Positions 7,635-15,774 of a stretch of DNA of 62,116 nt are shown here, in pieces; the stretch's first letter is position 1, and every line of letters starts with the position of its first letter. A model generated the notes under the pieces. The model searched no databases. It saw nothing but the letters and a program-made list of their open reading frames with translations, and was not told the DNA's origin. The position numbers and the translations under genes are program-made. Origin of the DNA: CAAGNP01 sp964611185 (GTDB lineage Bacteria; Bacteroidota; Bacteroidia; Bacteroidales; UBA932); contig CAZSXE010000010.1 in NCBI GenBank assembly GCA_964611185.1, forward strand, positions 1 through 62,116. Direction: 5' to 3'.

Positions 7635-9644
7635 ATGATAGATCGTGCTACTGTTGATAAAATCCTCGACTCAGCTGAGATTGTCGATGTTATCAGTGAT
7701 TTTGTCTCACTGAAGCGTCGGGGTGCCAATTATATAGCTTGTTGCCCGTTTCACAACGAAAAAACACCTTCATTTTCTGTCTCACCGAGTAAAGGAATCT
7801 TTAAATGTTTCGGATGTGGTAAGGCGGGGAGCGCGGTTACATTTATTATGGAGCACGAGCACCTTACTTATGTGGAGGCTCTAAAGTATCTCGGCAAGAA
7901 ATACGGGATAGAGGTTCATGAGGCGGAGGAGACCCCTGAGGATGCGGCTGAAAGATTAAAATACGAGTCGTTGCTTGTGGTTTCGGAGTTTGCACAGAAA
8001 TTCTTTTCCGATACGATGTACAATACTCAGGTGGGGCGAGCAGTGGGGCTGTCTTATTTTAAGGAGGCAAGGGAGTTCTCCGATGATACTATTAAAAAGT
8101 TCGGGCTTGGGTTCGCACCGGATTCTAAAAAGAATGAGGGGGATTCAAGGATGCAGACATTGGCCTCGGCCGCACTTAAAGCGGGATATAAAAAGGAATT
8201 TCTAATCGGGACGGGGCTCTGCATTGAGCGTAGCGACAACACTCTCGTTGATAAATTTTACGACAGAGTGATGTTCCCGATACACTCCATCAGTGGCAGG
8301 GTTATTGCCTTCGGCGGGAGAACTCTTCTGAATGATAAGTCGGTGGCTAAGTATGTAAATTCTCCTGAGACGGAAATTTATCATAAAAGCAATGTTCTTT
8401 ACGGGCTGTTTCAAGCCAAAAGTGCCATTGCGAAGCTCCAAAAATGCTACCTTGTGGAGGGGTATGCCGATGTTATTTCGATGCATCAGGCGGGTATTGA
8501 AAATGTGGTGGCTTCTTCTGGTACTTCTCTTACGCAGGGGCAGATTCGTCTCATTAAGCGTTTTACCAATAAAATTACTGTTCTTTACGATGGTGATGCT
8601 GCCGGAATAAAGGCTTCCATAAGGGGGATTGATATGCTTCTTGAGGAGGGGATGGAGGTGAAAATCGTTCTTATCCCGGAAGGTCACGACCCTGACGATT
8701 TCGCTCGCAGTCACTCTTATAGTGAAATAGTCGATTTTCTCGACCGTTCGGAAACTGATTTTGTCGATTTCAAATATGAGCTTCTATCTGCCGATATTGC
8801 CCGTGATCCTATTCGTAAGGCCGAATTGATAAAGGAGATTGTCAGGACTATCTCGTTAATACCTGATCAGATTGTAAGGGCTGTTTATATAGAGCAGTCT
8901 TCTCAAAAGCTTGATGTAAAGCAGGAGATGATGGCCCTCGAGGTCAATAAGGCTCGAAGGGATATTATCATTTCAGGTGAGTATGAGAAAAAGCACAGGG
9001 AGCATCCTATCGAGAGGGGGGCCACCACCGATGAGAATATTAATCACACGGGGGAAGAATCGAAGGAAAATGATGATTGTCCGTTTCTTGCAGTATGTGA
9101 AAAGGAATTGCTTTATTATATTTTGAAATTCGGTGAGAATGTGATTCATTTTGATGAACATCAATATGTCGATAGCAGTGCCCCTGTTATGGATATTACC
9201 GTGTCTCAATATATATCGGCAGAGCTGAAGAATGATGATCTTGATTTTCAAAACTCATTGTACCGGAAAATATTTGATCTCTATTTTGAATATCGTTCCG
9301 AAAATCTTAATTCTGATCAGATTTTTCGCCGTCTGACCACCGGCCCCGAAGAGATTATTGCTAAGACGGTGCTTGATATAGTCTATGATGAATATGTCAT
9401 AAATGTAAAGGAGTTTAAAAAATCGCTTATTCCCGAAAAAGATGTTTTGGGCATTTATGTCCCTAAGTCTGTCCTTATTTACAAATCTAAAATTGCGGAT
9501 TTTGCATATAATGCTGTGATGGAGCAGCTTGGGAGGGCACAGCAGGAGGGAGATAAAGAGCTTCAGAAGCAGCTTATGCAGCAGATAAAAATCCTGATGA
9601 TGGTAAAAAACCAGTTTTCAAAAGAATTAAATCGCCTTACTTAA
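7635..9644 (+). CDS. dnaG: DNA primase
   Basis: DnaG synthesises RNA primers at the replication fork. The 669-residue protein shows the CHC2 zinc finger (Cys37, His40, Cys58, Cys61) and the Toprim catalytic core (VEGYADVISMHQAG at about residue 272 and YDGDAAG at about 318, then GHDPDD). It also has a C-terminal helical region suited to helicase binding. Length is normal for Bacteroidota primases. The next gene is metG, 51 nt downstream with its own -7 box, so co-transcription is possible but not required. No defects are visible. Confidence 0.97.
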   Translation: MIDRATVDKILDSAEIVDVISDFVSLKRRGANYIACCPFHNEKTPSFSVSPSKGIFKCFGCGKAGSAVTFIMEHEHLTYVEALKYLGKKYGIEVHEAEETPEDAAERLKYESLLVVSEFAQKFFSDTMYNTQVGRAVGLSYFKEAREFSDDTIKKFGLGFAPDSKKNEGDSRMQTLASAALKAGYKKEFLIGTGLCIERSDNTLVDKFYDRVMFPIHSISGRVIAFGGRTLLNDKSVAKYVNSPETEIYHKSNVLYGLFQAKSAIAKLQKCYLVEGYADVISMHQAGIENVVASSGTSLTQGQIRLIKRFTNKITVLYDGDAAGIKASIRGIDMLLEEGMEVKIVLIPEGHDPDDFARSHSYSEIVDFLDRSETDFVDFKYELLSADIARDPIRKAELIKEIVRTISLIPDQIVRAVYIEQSSQKLDVKQEMMALEVNKARRDIIISGEYEKKHREHPIERGATTDENINHTGEESKENDDCPFLAVCEKELLYYILKFGENVIHFDEHQYVDSSAPVMDITVSQYISAELKNDDLDFQNSLYRKIFDLYFEYRSENLNSDQIFRRLTTGPEEIIAKTVLDIVYDEYVINVKEFKKSLIPEKDVLGIYVPKSVLIYKSKIADFAYNAVMEQLGRAQQEGDKELQKQLMQQIKILMMVKNQFSKELNRLT

Positions 9645-9666
9645 TATCCTTAAAAAGGAAAAGTCG

Positions 9667-9674
9667 TATATTTG
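9667..9674 (+). promoter_or_regulatory. metG -7 box
   Basis: TATATTTG is an exact match to TAnnTTTG and lies 21 nt before the metG ATG. The -33 region is weak, overlapping the end of dnaG. Confidence 0.5.
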
Positions 9675-9695
9675 CCCCCTCAAAAATAATATGTT

Positions 9696-11756
9696 ATGAG
9701 TAAAAATTACAAACGCTACCTTATTACATCCGCTTTGCCTTATGCCAACGGACCTGTTCACATCGGTCATCTTGCAGGAGTATATGTCCCTGCCGATATT
9801 TATGTAAGATATCTTCGAATGTGTGGTAGAGATGTTCTTTTTATAGGAGGAAGCGATGAGCACGGGGTTCCTATCACCCTTCAGGCTAAAAAGTTAGGGT
9901 GTTCTCCTCAGGATATTGTCGATAAATATCACAAAATAATAAAAGATTCTTTTGAAGAGTTCGGTATTTCGTTTGATGTGTATTCTCGCACCAGCAGTCC
10001 CACTCATCGTAAGATTGCTTCAGATTTTTTTCTAAAACTCTATAAAGACGGAAAATTTATTGAAAAGGAGAGCGAGCAATATTATGATCAGGAGGCAGGG
10101 CAGTTTCTTGCAGACAGGTATATCGTGGGGACTTGCCCCAAATGCGGTAATGAAAATGCTTACGGAGATCAATGTGAGAAGTGCGGAAGCACCCTTAGCC
10201 CCGATGAGCTTATTAATCCCCACTCCACATTGAGCGGAAACGCTCCGATAAAGAAGAAAACCAAACACTGGTATCTTCCTCTCGATCAGTATGAACCGTG
10301 GCTCAGAGAGTGGATTTTAGAAGGACATAAAGAGTGGAAAACCAATGTTTATGGACAGTGTAAATCGTGGATTGACGGTGGATTGCAGCCGCGTGCCGTA
10401 AGTCGCGATCTCGACTGGGGAGTACCTGTTCCGGTGGAAGGAGCTACCGGAAAAGTGCTTTATGTGTGGTTTGATGCCCCGATAGGGTATATTTCAAACA
10501 CAGTGGAGATCCTTCCGAATGATTGGGAAAAATGGTGGAAGAGCGAAGATACGAAAATGGTTCATTTCATAGGTAAAGACAATATAGTATTTCATTGCAT
10601 CGTGTTCCCCTCTATGTTAAAGGCGCACGGAGGTTATATCCTTCCGGACAATGTCCCTGCCAATGAGTTTTTGAACCTTGAAGGGAATAAAATTTCCACT
10701 TCGCGCAATTGGGCAGTGTGGCTCAACGAATATTTGAGAGAGTTCCCCGGAAAACAGGATGTTCTTCGCTATGTCCTTTGTGCCAATGCTCCCGAGACGA
10801 AAGATAACGATTTTACATGGAAAGATTTTCAGACAAGAAACAATTCGGAGCTTGTAGCCATCTTCGGTAATTTTGTTAATCGTACCGTCGTGCTGACTCA
10901 CAAATATTTTTCAGGTGCAGTCCCTGCCGATTTAAAGTGTCTATCTGTCGATTCGGAGACTATTGGGCAGATTGCCAATATCAAGAGAGCTATCGAGGAT
11001 AATCTGGAGACCTACCGCTTCCGTGACGCATTGCGCGAAGCGATGAATCTCGCCCGTCTGGGCAATAAGTACCTCACCGATACCGAGCCGTGGAAAGTGG
11101 CCAAAACCGATATGGACAGGGTGGCTTCTATCCTTAGGGTTTCTCTCGAAATATGTGCAAGTCTTGCTGTGGCTTTTGCACCGTTCCTCCCTTTTACAGC
11201 TAAAAAACTGTGTAAAATGCTCTCTGTGGATGAGTCTCTTCTGAAGTGGAATAATCTTGCAGCAGGGGATTTATTGCACGAAGGGCATATTATCGGAAAA
11301 GCCGAATTGCTTTTTGAAAAGCTCGAAGATGATGTCATTGATGCGCAGCTTGCAAAACTTGCAGCTACGAAAGAGGCCAACGATAAGGCCGCTTCTGCGT
11401 GCGCCCCTAAAAAAGTGGCGCCTCAGAAAGAACAATGCACTTTTGATGAATTCGGGAAAATGGATATTCGTACCGCCACAGTGCTTGAGGCGGAAAAGGT
11501 CCCCAAAACCGATAAACTTTTAAAGTTGAAAATAGACACAGGCATCGATGTAAGGACGATTGTATCAGGGATAGCCGAATATTATACCCCTGAACAGATG
11601 GTGGGGAAACAGATTTGTATCCTGGCAAACCTTGCCCCGCGCACTATCCGCGGAATCGAGTCAAGAGGGATGATCCTTATGTCCAAAGAGGAAGATGGAA
11701 ATATGAGAGTAGTCTCACCTGAAGAAAAGATGGAAAACGGGGCGTGCATCGGGTGA
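9696..11756 (+). CDS. metG: Methionine--tRNA ligase
   Basis: MetG charges tRNA-Met, including the initiator. The 686-residue protein has the class I HIGH motif (residues 22-25), a zinc knuckle with two CxxC pairs (about 147-165, CPKCG and CEKCG) and a KMSKS-type loop reading KISTS near residue 333. At the C-terminus (about 580-686) it has an EMAP/Trbp111-type tRNA-binding OB fold linked by an Ala/Lys-rich hinge. This is the long dimerising bacterial form. The stop codon lies in the first unit of a 10-bp tandem repeat. Confidence 0.97.
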   Translation: MSKNYKRYLITSALPYANGPVHIGHLAGVYVPADIYVRYLRMCGRDVLFIGGSDEHGVPITLQAKKLGCSPQDIVDKYHKIIKDSFEEFGISFDVYSRTSSPTHRKIASDFFLKLYKDGKFIEKESEQYYDQEAGQFLADRYIVGTCPKCGNENAYGDQCEKCGSTLSPDELINPHSTLSGNAPIKKKTKHWYLPLDQYEPWLREWILEGHKEWKTNVYGQCKSWIDGGLQPRAVSRDLDWGVPVPVEGATGKVLYVWFDAPIGYISNTVEILPNDWEKWWKSEDTKMVHFIGKDNIVFHCIVFPSMLKAHGGYILPDNVPANEFLNLEGNKISTSRNWAVWLNEYLREFPGKQDVLRYVLCANAPETKDNDFTWKDFQTRNNSELVAIFGNFVNRTVVLTHKYFSGAVPADLKCLSVDSETIGQIANIKRAIEDNLETYRFRDALREAMNLARLGNKYLTDTEPWKVAKTDMDRVASILRVSLEICASLAVAFAPFLPFTAKKLCKMLSVDESLLKWNNLAAGDLLHEGHIIGKAELLFEKLEDDVIDAQLAKLAATKEANDKAASACAPKKVAPQKEQCTFDEFGKMDIRTATVLEAEKVPKTDKLLKLKIDTGIDVRTIVSGIAEYYTPEQMVGKQICILANLAPRTIRGIESRGMILMSKEEDGNMRVVSPEEKMENGACIG

Positions 11757-11786
11757 CATCGGGTGATATCGGGTGACATCGGGTGA
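11747..11786 (+). repeat. Four 10-bp tandem repeats at the metG stop
   Basis: The unit (C/T)ATCGGGTGA occurs four times head to tail. The first copy encodes the last residues and stop of metG. Because the period is 10 bp, the TGA triplets at 11754, 11764, 11774 and 11784 fall in all three reading frames. Confidence 0.85.
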
Positions 11787-11945
11787 TAAATAAAGGTAAG
11801 TCTTATCGGAGAAATCAAAATTTTATTCGTATCGGATAAATCAATAAATTTCAATAGCTAACAGTCAAATCTGCATCGCTAAACCATCAAATCGGCCTTA
11901 GAAGCACCTCCGGATGGCTTAGCCAAACAGGTACCGATAGTTATT
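11787..11945. other. Non-coding gap after metG
   Basis: No gene, RNA or terminator is recognised here. The whole gap 11757-12113 separates convergent metG and the HU-like gene. It holds the 10-bp repeats at its left end and an inverted-repeat element at 11946-12062. Confidence 0.4.
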
Positions 11946-12062
11946 GGCGGTGTGAAAATGAGAATTCAGTCTCTAAGAGTTGAATATTTGAAATCAGTAT
12001 CAGATAGGTGTTTGAATTAAACATGGAGAGAATAGTTCATCTTGTAGTTTTGACACACCACC
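11946..12062. repeat. Imperfect inverted-repeat element (MITE-like)
   Basis: GGCGGTGTGAAAA at 11946-11958 is matched in inverted orientation by TTTTGACACACCACC at 12048-12062. The right end carries a 2-nt insertion and one mismatch relative to the left end. The 117-bp interval has no open reading frame of note. A TGTGTCAAAA-like end is reminiscent of transposon termini. No target duplication was established, so a decayed IS or MITE is only a suggestion. Confidence 0.3.
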
Positions 12063-12113
12063 TTTGTTTCTAAGTAGGTAAATTTGGAAAAAGATAGAAA
12101 GGATAGTACTTAC

Positions 12114-13316
12114 TTATTGCCTATTGATAAGTTCAAGTTCTTCGGGGGTGTAGAGAGATTTTTCAAGGGCATTGGCAAGGGGCTCTCTGAAGATGAGAAA
12201 CAAAATGACAAGGGTCATAAAAGCAATAATGACACTTAAAACGATAATGGCGTTTTTTCGTTTTTTCGTCAGCCGGGTATCTTTCTCGTTATGGATATTG
12301 GATGTGATAGATACTGCTTTTACAGGCTTATGTACCGGCTCATGCTTATGTTCAAGCTCATGTTCATGTTCATGCTCATGTTCATATTCATGTTCATGCT
12401 CAAGTTCATGCTCAAGTTCATGCTCATGCTCAGGTTCAAGTTTATGTCCACATTCAGGCTCATGTTCATGTTCACATTCAGACTCAGTTATAGATTCCAG
12501 TTCCGCCACTACCGGAGAAAAATCTTTTTCATCTGAATCGACCATTTCAGCCAAATCCGTCTTTTCAGCCAAATCCGTCTTTTCAGCCAAATCCGTCTTT
12601 TCAGTCGCTTCTGTATTCTCAGCCGAAAGCTGTGACTCTGTATTTGTCACCGGATATACTGGAGATACAATCTCTTCATTTTCAGACATCTGCCTATTTT
12701 CAGACTTCTGCTCATTTTCAGACTTCTGCTCATTTTCGGACCCCTGATCATTTTCATCGATATCTGTAAACCCGTTTGTCAGATCAATGACAGGGCACTC
12801 TTCTTTAATGACCTTTTCGGCATCTTCAGTGCTGATAATGGCATCGCCGCTCATCTCCTGATTGTTAGGAAAATCATCAGATGGGGACGAAGATAGAAGT
12901 TTAATGGAAATAGGTTCTAAGCCGAATGCATTGGCATAGATATCAAGACCTTTTTCTGCTACAAAGAAAATATTACCCTCTTTGGTGGAGCGTATTTGAC
13001 CAAATCCGGGAAGGTCAATATTTTTTTTAACATTTAATTCAAATCTGAATTTTTCAAAAAAGCTGCTAAGCTCTTTCTTAACCGAATTTTGATCGAGATT
13101 GAATTTTTCAATGTAGTAGTTCTCAATTATTTCGTCATTCCAGATTTCGGATGTTCTGAAAAAAATCCTTCTGAATGGAGGAAAAATAGTTTTTCCGTCT
13201 TTTGAGAAGTAAGCCGGAGCAATATCTGCAATAAAACTACCCATTCCCGGGAGCGAAACACGGTCATTGTCGAGAATTAATTCTCGGAGTAATTGTGATA
13301 GCAGATTTACGTCCAT
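12114..13316 (-). CDS. HU-CCDC81-like DNA-binding protein with Glu-His repeats and membrane anchor
   Basis: The N-terminal 150 residues (NLLSQLLRELILDNDRVSLPG, then FRRIFFRTSE) fit the two prokaryotic HU-like domains of the CCDC81 type, found in Bacteroidota. A long acidic, low-complexity linker follows with three SENEQK-like repeats, three AEKTDL repeats and, at about residues 272-329, a run of EH dipeptides. One transmembrane helix lies near residues 354-376, preceded by KKRKN, so the N-terminal part should be cytoplasmic. The tail is only about 24 residues (YTPEELELI). Relatives usually end in a periplasmic SPOR domain, and that domain is absent here. It may tether DNA to the membrane; this is inference. 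Confidence 0.75.
   Translation of the reverse strand: MDVNLLSQLLRELILDNDRVSLPGMGSFIADIAPAYFSKDGKTIFPPFRRIFFRTSEIWNDEIIENYYIEKFNLDQNSVKKELSSFFEKFRFELNVKKNIDLPGFGQIRSTKEGNIFFVAEKGLDIYANAFGLEPISIKLLSSSPSDDFPNNQEMSGDAIISTEDAEKVIKEECPVIDLTNGFTDIDENDQGSENEQKSENEQKSENRQMSENEEIVSPVYPVTNTESQLSAENTEATEKTDLAEKTDLAEKTDLAEMVDSDEKDFSPVVAELESITESECEHEHEPECGHKLEPEHEHELEHELEHEHEYEHEHEHEHELEHKHEPVHKPVKAVSITSNIHNEKDTRLTKKRKNAIIVLSVIIAFMTLVILFLIFREPLANALEKSLYTPEELELINRQ
12345..12480. repeat. Hexanucleotide repeats encoding Glu-His dipeptides
   Basis: Imperfect 6-bp units of the type TCATGT/TCATGC/TCAAGT run through this stretch and encode EH or EL dipeptides on the minus strand. Short tandem repeats of this kind can vary in copy number by slippage; steps of 6 bp keep the frame. 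Confidence 0.75.
12547..12600. repeat. Three exact 18-bp tandem repeats within the HU-like gene
   Basis: Three identical 18-bp copies lie head to tail (12547-12564, 12565-12582, 12583-12600) and encode the hexapeptide AEKTDL three times in the linker. Their identity at DNA level suggests recent expansion. Confidence 0.85.
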
Positions 13317-13337
13317 TCAACGCTTTAAGATTTGTAG

Positions 13338-13409
13338 TACTGCCTAAGGGAATCGAACCCTTATTACCGGAATGAGAATCCGGCTTCCTAACCGTTAGAA
13401 GAAGGCAGC
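13338..13409 (-). tRNA. tRNA-Glu (CTC)
   Basis: The 72-nt cloverleaf reads 5' GCTGCCT with acceptor partner AGGCAGT. The anticodon arm is CCGGA-TTCTCAT-TCCGG (anticodon CTC) and the T arm AAGGG-TTCGATT-CCCTT. Discriminator base is A and CCA is not encoded. It is transcribed divergently from tRNA-Asn, with a promoter at 13428-13456. Confidence 0.93.
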
Positions 13410-13427
13410 GTTTCTTTTTTCGTGCCA

Positions 13428-13456
13428 CAAAAGTAGTGTATTTTTTTCAAACACAA
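13428..13456 (-). promoter_or_regulatory. Promoter of tRNA-Glu
   Basis: On the minus strand TTG (13454-13456) and TACTTTTG (13428-13435) are separated by 18 nt, fitting the Bacteroidota -33/-7 pattern about 20 nt upstream of the tRNA 5' end. Confidence 0.55.
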
Positions 13457-13472
13457 AAAAAATCAAAAAATA

Positions 13473-13505
13473 TTTGTTTATTTGATATCGATTTGCTTAT
13501 CTTTG
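13473..13505 (+). promoter_or_regulatory. Promoter of tRNA-Asn
   Basis: TTTG (13473-13476) and TATCTTTG (13498-13505) with a 21-nt spacer fit the Bacteroidota promoter. The tRNA starts 23 nt after the -7 box. Confidence 0.55.
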
Positions 13506-13527
13506 CAGTCCCAAAACGGGAAAACAG

Positions 13528-13601
13528 TCCTCTTTAGCTCAGTTGGTTAGAGCACCTGACTGTTAATCAGGGGGTCCAAGGTTCAAGTCCTTGAAGAGGA
13601 G
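13528..13601 (+). tRNA. tRNA-Asn (GTT)
   Basis: The 74-nt cloverleaf has acceptor TCCTCTT paired with AAGAGGA, anticodon arm CCTGA-CTGTTAA-TCAGG (anticodon GTT) and T arm CAAGG-TTCAAGT-CCTTG. Discriminator base is G. A strong terminator follows at once. Confidence 0.95.
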
Positions 13602-13608
13602 CACTGAT

Positions 13609-13650
13609 AATAAGGCACTTACAGATTTGTAGGTGCCTTATTGTTTTTTT
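13609..13650 (+). terminator. Intrinsic terminator after tRNA-Asn
   Basis: AATAAGGCAC (13609-13618) pairs with GTGCCTTATT (13633-13642) and is followed by G and seven T. The stem is 10 bp and perfect, with extra ACA/TGT pairing in the loop. Confidence 0.9.
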
Positions 13651-13672
13651 GGATGATAAGTAAGTATATTTG
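13641..13672 (+). promoter_or_regulatory. Promoter of the DUF4153 gene
   Basis: TATATTTG (13665-13672) is an exact -7 match. TTG at 13641-13643, 21 nt upstream, is the only -33 candidate and lies inside the terminator stem. Transcription would begin near 13678, before ATG 13701. Confidence 0.5.
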
Positions 13673-13700
13673 CTTATTATTAATTCTAATCTTTAAGAAG

Positions 13701-15410
13701 ATGGTTGCACTAATAGGCCTGTTGGTTGTTATTGTTTTAGTGATTCTATTTTTTAGAATGAGAAAAAGTGAGAATCAATCGACACAAAAACTCAATCTTC
13801 TCATTAAGCGTTTTCCTGTCTCGATTGCTTTTGTTATCGCGCTTGCTGTGATTTGTTTCATAATGATATCAAAGGATAAAACATTCCATTGCGGTTTGCC
13901 GGTGTTTTTATCAGGGGGTATCCTTCTCAGTGTGACTGTAATTCTTCTTTGTGAAGATTATTTCAATTATTTTAAAAGCAATATCATCGCTCTCTTTGTT
14001 GTGGGATTGTGGGGTGTTTATTCATACTTTCTCCCTGAAAAATGGGGTGATGTGTCTTTGATGAAGAGTATTGAGATTATAGTATTGGAGGTAAGTTTCT
14101 TTTTCTCTATTTTTTTCATTTCGTTTTTCAAAAGGAATTCTGACAGTGCGGTATATAATTTTACGGAGCAGACTGTTTTTCAATTGGCGATAGCCTGTTT
14201 TTTCGGAGTTGTTATTTATGCAGGTGTATATGCCGCTATCTCTGCTTCAAAAAGTTTATTTAATCTTACTGTAAATGAACATATTGAAGGATATCTTGCA
14301 GTCATCTGTTTTTTACTCTTCTCATCAATATATTTTCTATCAGGAATTCTCAATAAGAATGATAAACATAAAGATGCTTTTACTTTTAACAAGGTGAAAA
14401 AAGTATTTGCCTTATATATCCTTACCCCGATTCTTGCCCTGTATGCTATAATCCTGTATATCTATTTATTTCAAATTATTTTTAAGTGGGAACTTCCGAA
14501 CGGGACGGTGTCGTGGCTTGTCTCTGCACTTGCAGTGGGCGGATTGATTGTTATAGGTGTATTATACCCGATGGCAAGGCAGGGGGATAATAAAGTGGTT
14601 AATTTTATGTTCAGATGGTTTGGACTGCTTATTCTTCCTCTTTTGGTCCTTATGACTATCGGTATTTTCAGAAGGATAAATGATTACGGTGTAACGATTA
14701 ACAGGTGTTATGTTCTTCTGGCGAATATTTGGTTTTACGGCATATATATCTACCTTTTCGTGAGCAAATCGCGTCATATAAAATGGATTCTGATATCATT
14801 TATTGCCATAGCATTATTATCCTCTATCAGTGTCTGGGGTGTGGCAAAATATACCAAGAATGCCCTTATTAAAGAGGTAGGTTCGGTTCTTTCAGAGAAA
14901 ATGTCTATTAAAGAAGCGAAGGTTATAATTTCAAAAATGGGACCCACTGAAAAAGATAAATTTTGTGGAAAGATACAGTATCTGTACTCTAATTACGGAG
15001 GAGAAAGCATGAGACCTTTTTTTACCGATTCCGATTATTCTGAACAGTACAAAAAATTATGGTGGGCAGATTTAAATATAGATATAGAAAAAGAAGAATA
15101 TTTAGATTACTACGATGGAAGAGAAGTTTTTTATGATATTTCTGAGTATAATTACTCTAAATTATTTCGGTATAATAGTTCTGATAATGAGGCTGATTGT
15201 AAATACATAGATATTTTAGTTAATGAAAAAACATTGTCTTTACCGGTAAAGGAGATAGTAATAAATTATAAAAAAACCAATGACAGTACTGCTTTAGCCA
15301 TCACCGGATATGATTATAAGGTTGTAATCAATAGTTTTCACGCTAAATACTTTCCGCACGAAGACCGTTTTATGCTTTCGGATATGGTAGTTTCTGTTTT
15401 TTGGAAATAA
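13701..15410 (+). CDS. DUF4153 integral membrane protein
   Basis: The open frame runs back to a TTG at 13641, but that codon is inside the tRNA-Asn terminator and a -7 box at 13665-13672 implies a later start. ATG 13701 (MVALIGLLVV) gives 569 residues; ATG 13653 is the alternative. The first 390 or so residues hold about ten to twelve hydrophobic segments with the DUF4153 hallmarks, such as FSSIYFLSGI, YAIILYIYLFQII, WELPNGTVSWLVS and INDYGVTINR. A soluble C-terminal part of about 150 residues follows. The function of DUF4153 is unknown to me. A hairpin lies directly after the stop. Confidence 0.82.
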   Translation: MVALIGLLVVIVLVILFFRMRKSENQSTQKLNLLIKRFPVSIAFVIALAVICFIMISKDKTFHCGLPVFLSGGILLSVTVILLCEDYFNYFKSNIIALFVVGLWGVYSYFLPEKWGDVSLMKSIEIIVLEVSFFFSIFFISFFKRNSDSAVYNFTEQTVFQLAIACFFGVVIYAGVYAAISASKSLFNLTVNEHIEGYLAVICFLLFSSIYFLSGILNKNDKHKDAFTFNKVKKVFALYILTPILALYAIILYIYLFQIIFKWELPNGTVSWLVSALAVGGLIVIGVLYPMARQGDNKVVNFMFRWFGLLILPLLVLMTIGIFRRINDYGVTINRCYVLLANIWFYGIYIYLFVSKSRHIKWILISFIAIALLSSISVWGVAKYTKNALIKEVGSVLSEKMSIKEAKVIISKMGPTEKDKFCGKIQYLYSNYGGESMRPFFTDSDYSEQYKKLWWADLNIDIEKEEYLDYYDGREVFYDISEYNYSKLFRYNSSDNEADCKYIDILVNEKTLSLPVKEIVINYKKTNDSTALAITGYDYKVVINSFHAKYFPHEDRFMLSDMVVSVFWK

Positions 15411-15437
15411 TACTAATAATAGAAATTCTATTAGTAT
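15410..15437 (+). terminator. Hairpin after the DUF4153 gene
   Basis: ATACTAATA (15410-15418) and TATTAGTAT (15429-15437) form a perfect 9-bp stem with a 10-nt loop starting at the stop codon. No T-run follows, so it may be a weak terminator or RNA-stabilising hairpin. Confidence 0.4.
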
Positions 15438-15564
15438 CAGAAAAAATCAATCAAACTATCCTTCAGTTATACTCAGAGGACTCATCCTCGATTCTTGTAT
15501 GCATCGTGATTATCAGTCGAATATGCCGGATCAATAGCTAAAGTCAGTGGAGGGAGGCTATTCT

Positions 15565-15627
15565 ATGCGAAAAGTTGGGTCAAGAGCAAAAGTGGGTGTT
15601 TTTGTTACTAAATATGAAAATAAGTAA
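15565..15627 (+). other. Possible 20-residue ORF reading into the 52-bp repeat
   Basis: ATG 15565 opens a 20-codon frame ending KVGVFVTKYENK. The second repeat copy encodes KVGVFVTRYENK in its own frame, with synonymous third-base differences at Thr and Tyr. This hints that the repeat derives from coding DNA. Evidence for translation is weak. Confidence 0.2.
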
Positions 15628-15720
15628 GTGTTCGGAAACAAAAAGTGGGTGTTTTTGTTACCAGATACGAAAATAAGTTAGTTTCGGAAACAAAAAAGGG
15701 GTGTTTTTGTGCCCCGAATG
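15587..15720. repeat. 52-bp tandem repeat, 2.5 copies, with hairpins
   Basis: Copies lie at 15587-15638, 15639-15690 and a partial 15691-15720. Each begins with a short inverted repeat, clearest in copy 2 as AACAAAAA-GTGGGTG-TTTTTGTT, giving a hairpin with a G-rich loop. The rest of the unit (GAAAATAAGT then TTCGGAAA) is well conserved between copies 1 and 2. The tract lies in an 830-bp gap between the DUF4153 gene and recA. Confidence 0.8.
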
Positions 15721-15774
15721 TCATTGAGTGACATTTCACAAAGTTAATAACTTTATAAAATTTATTCCACCGAC

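Noticed and set aside
12345..12600. Regular repeats considered as a CRISPR array
   Set aside because: Units are 6 and 18 bp, head to tail without unique spacers, and lie in frame inside a coding region.
12172..12747. Plus-strand frame rich in Ser and Cys (191 codons)
   Set aside because: It is the antisense reading of the Glu-His and other repeats of the minus-strand HU-like gene; the composition is an artefact of the hexamer repeats.
13641..13700. TTG start at 13641 for the DUF4153 protein
   Set aside because: The codon is part of the tRNA-Asn terminator stem, and a -7 box at 13665-13672 would put transcription start after it.
15587..15720. 52-bp repeats considered as a CRISPR array
   Set aside because: The whole unit is repeated, with no constant repeat alternating with unique spacers, only 2.5 copies and no cas genes in the window.
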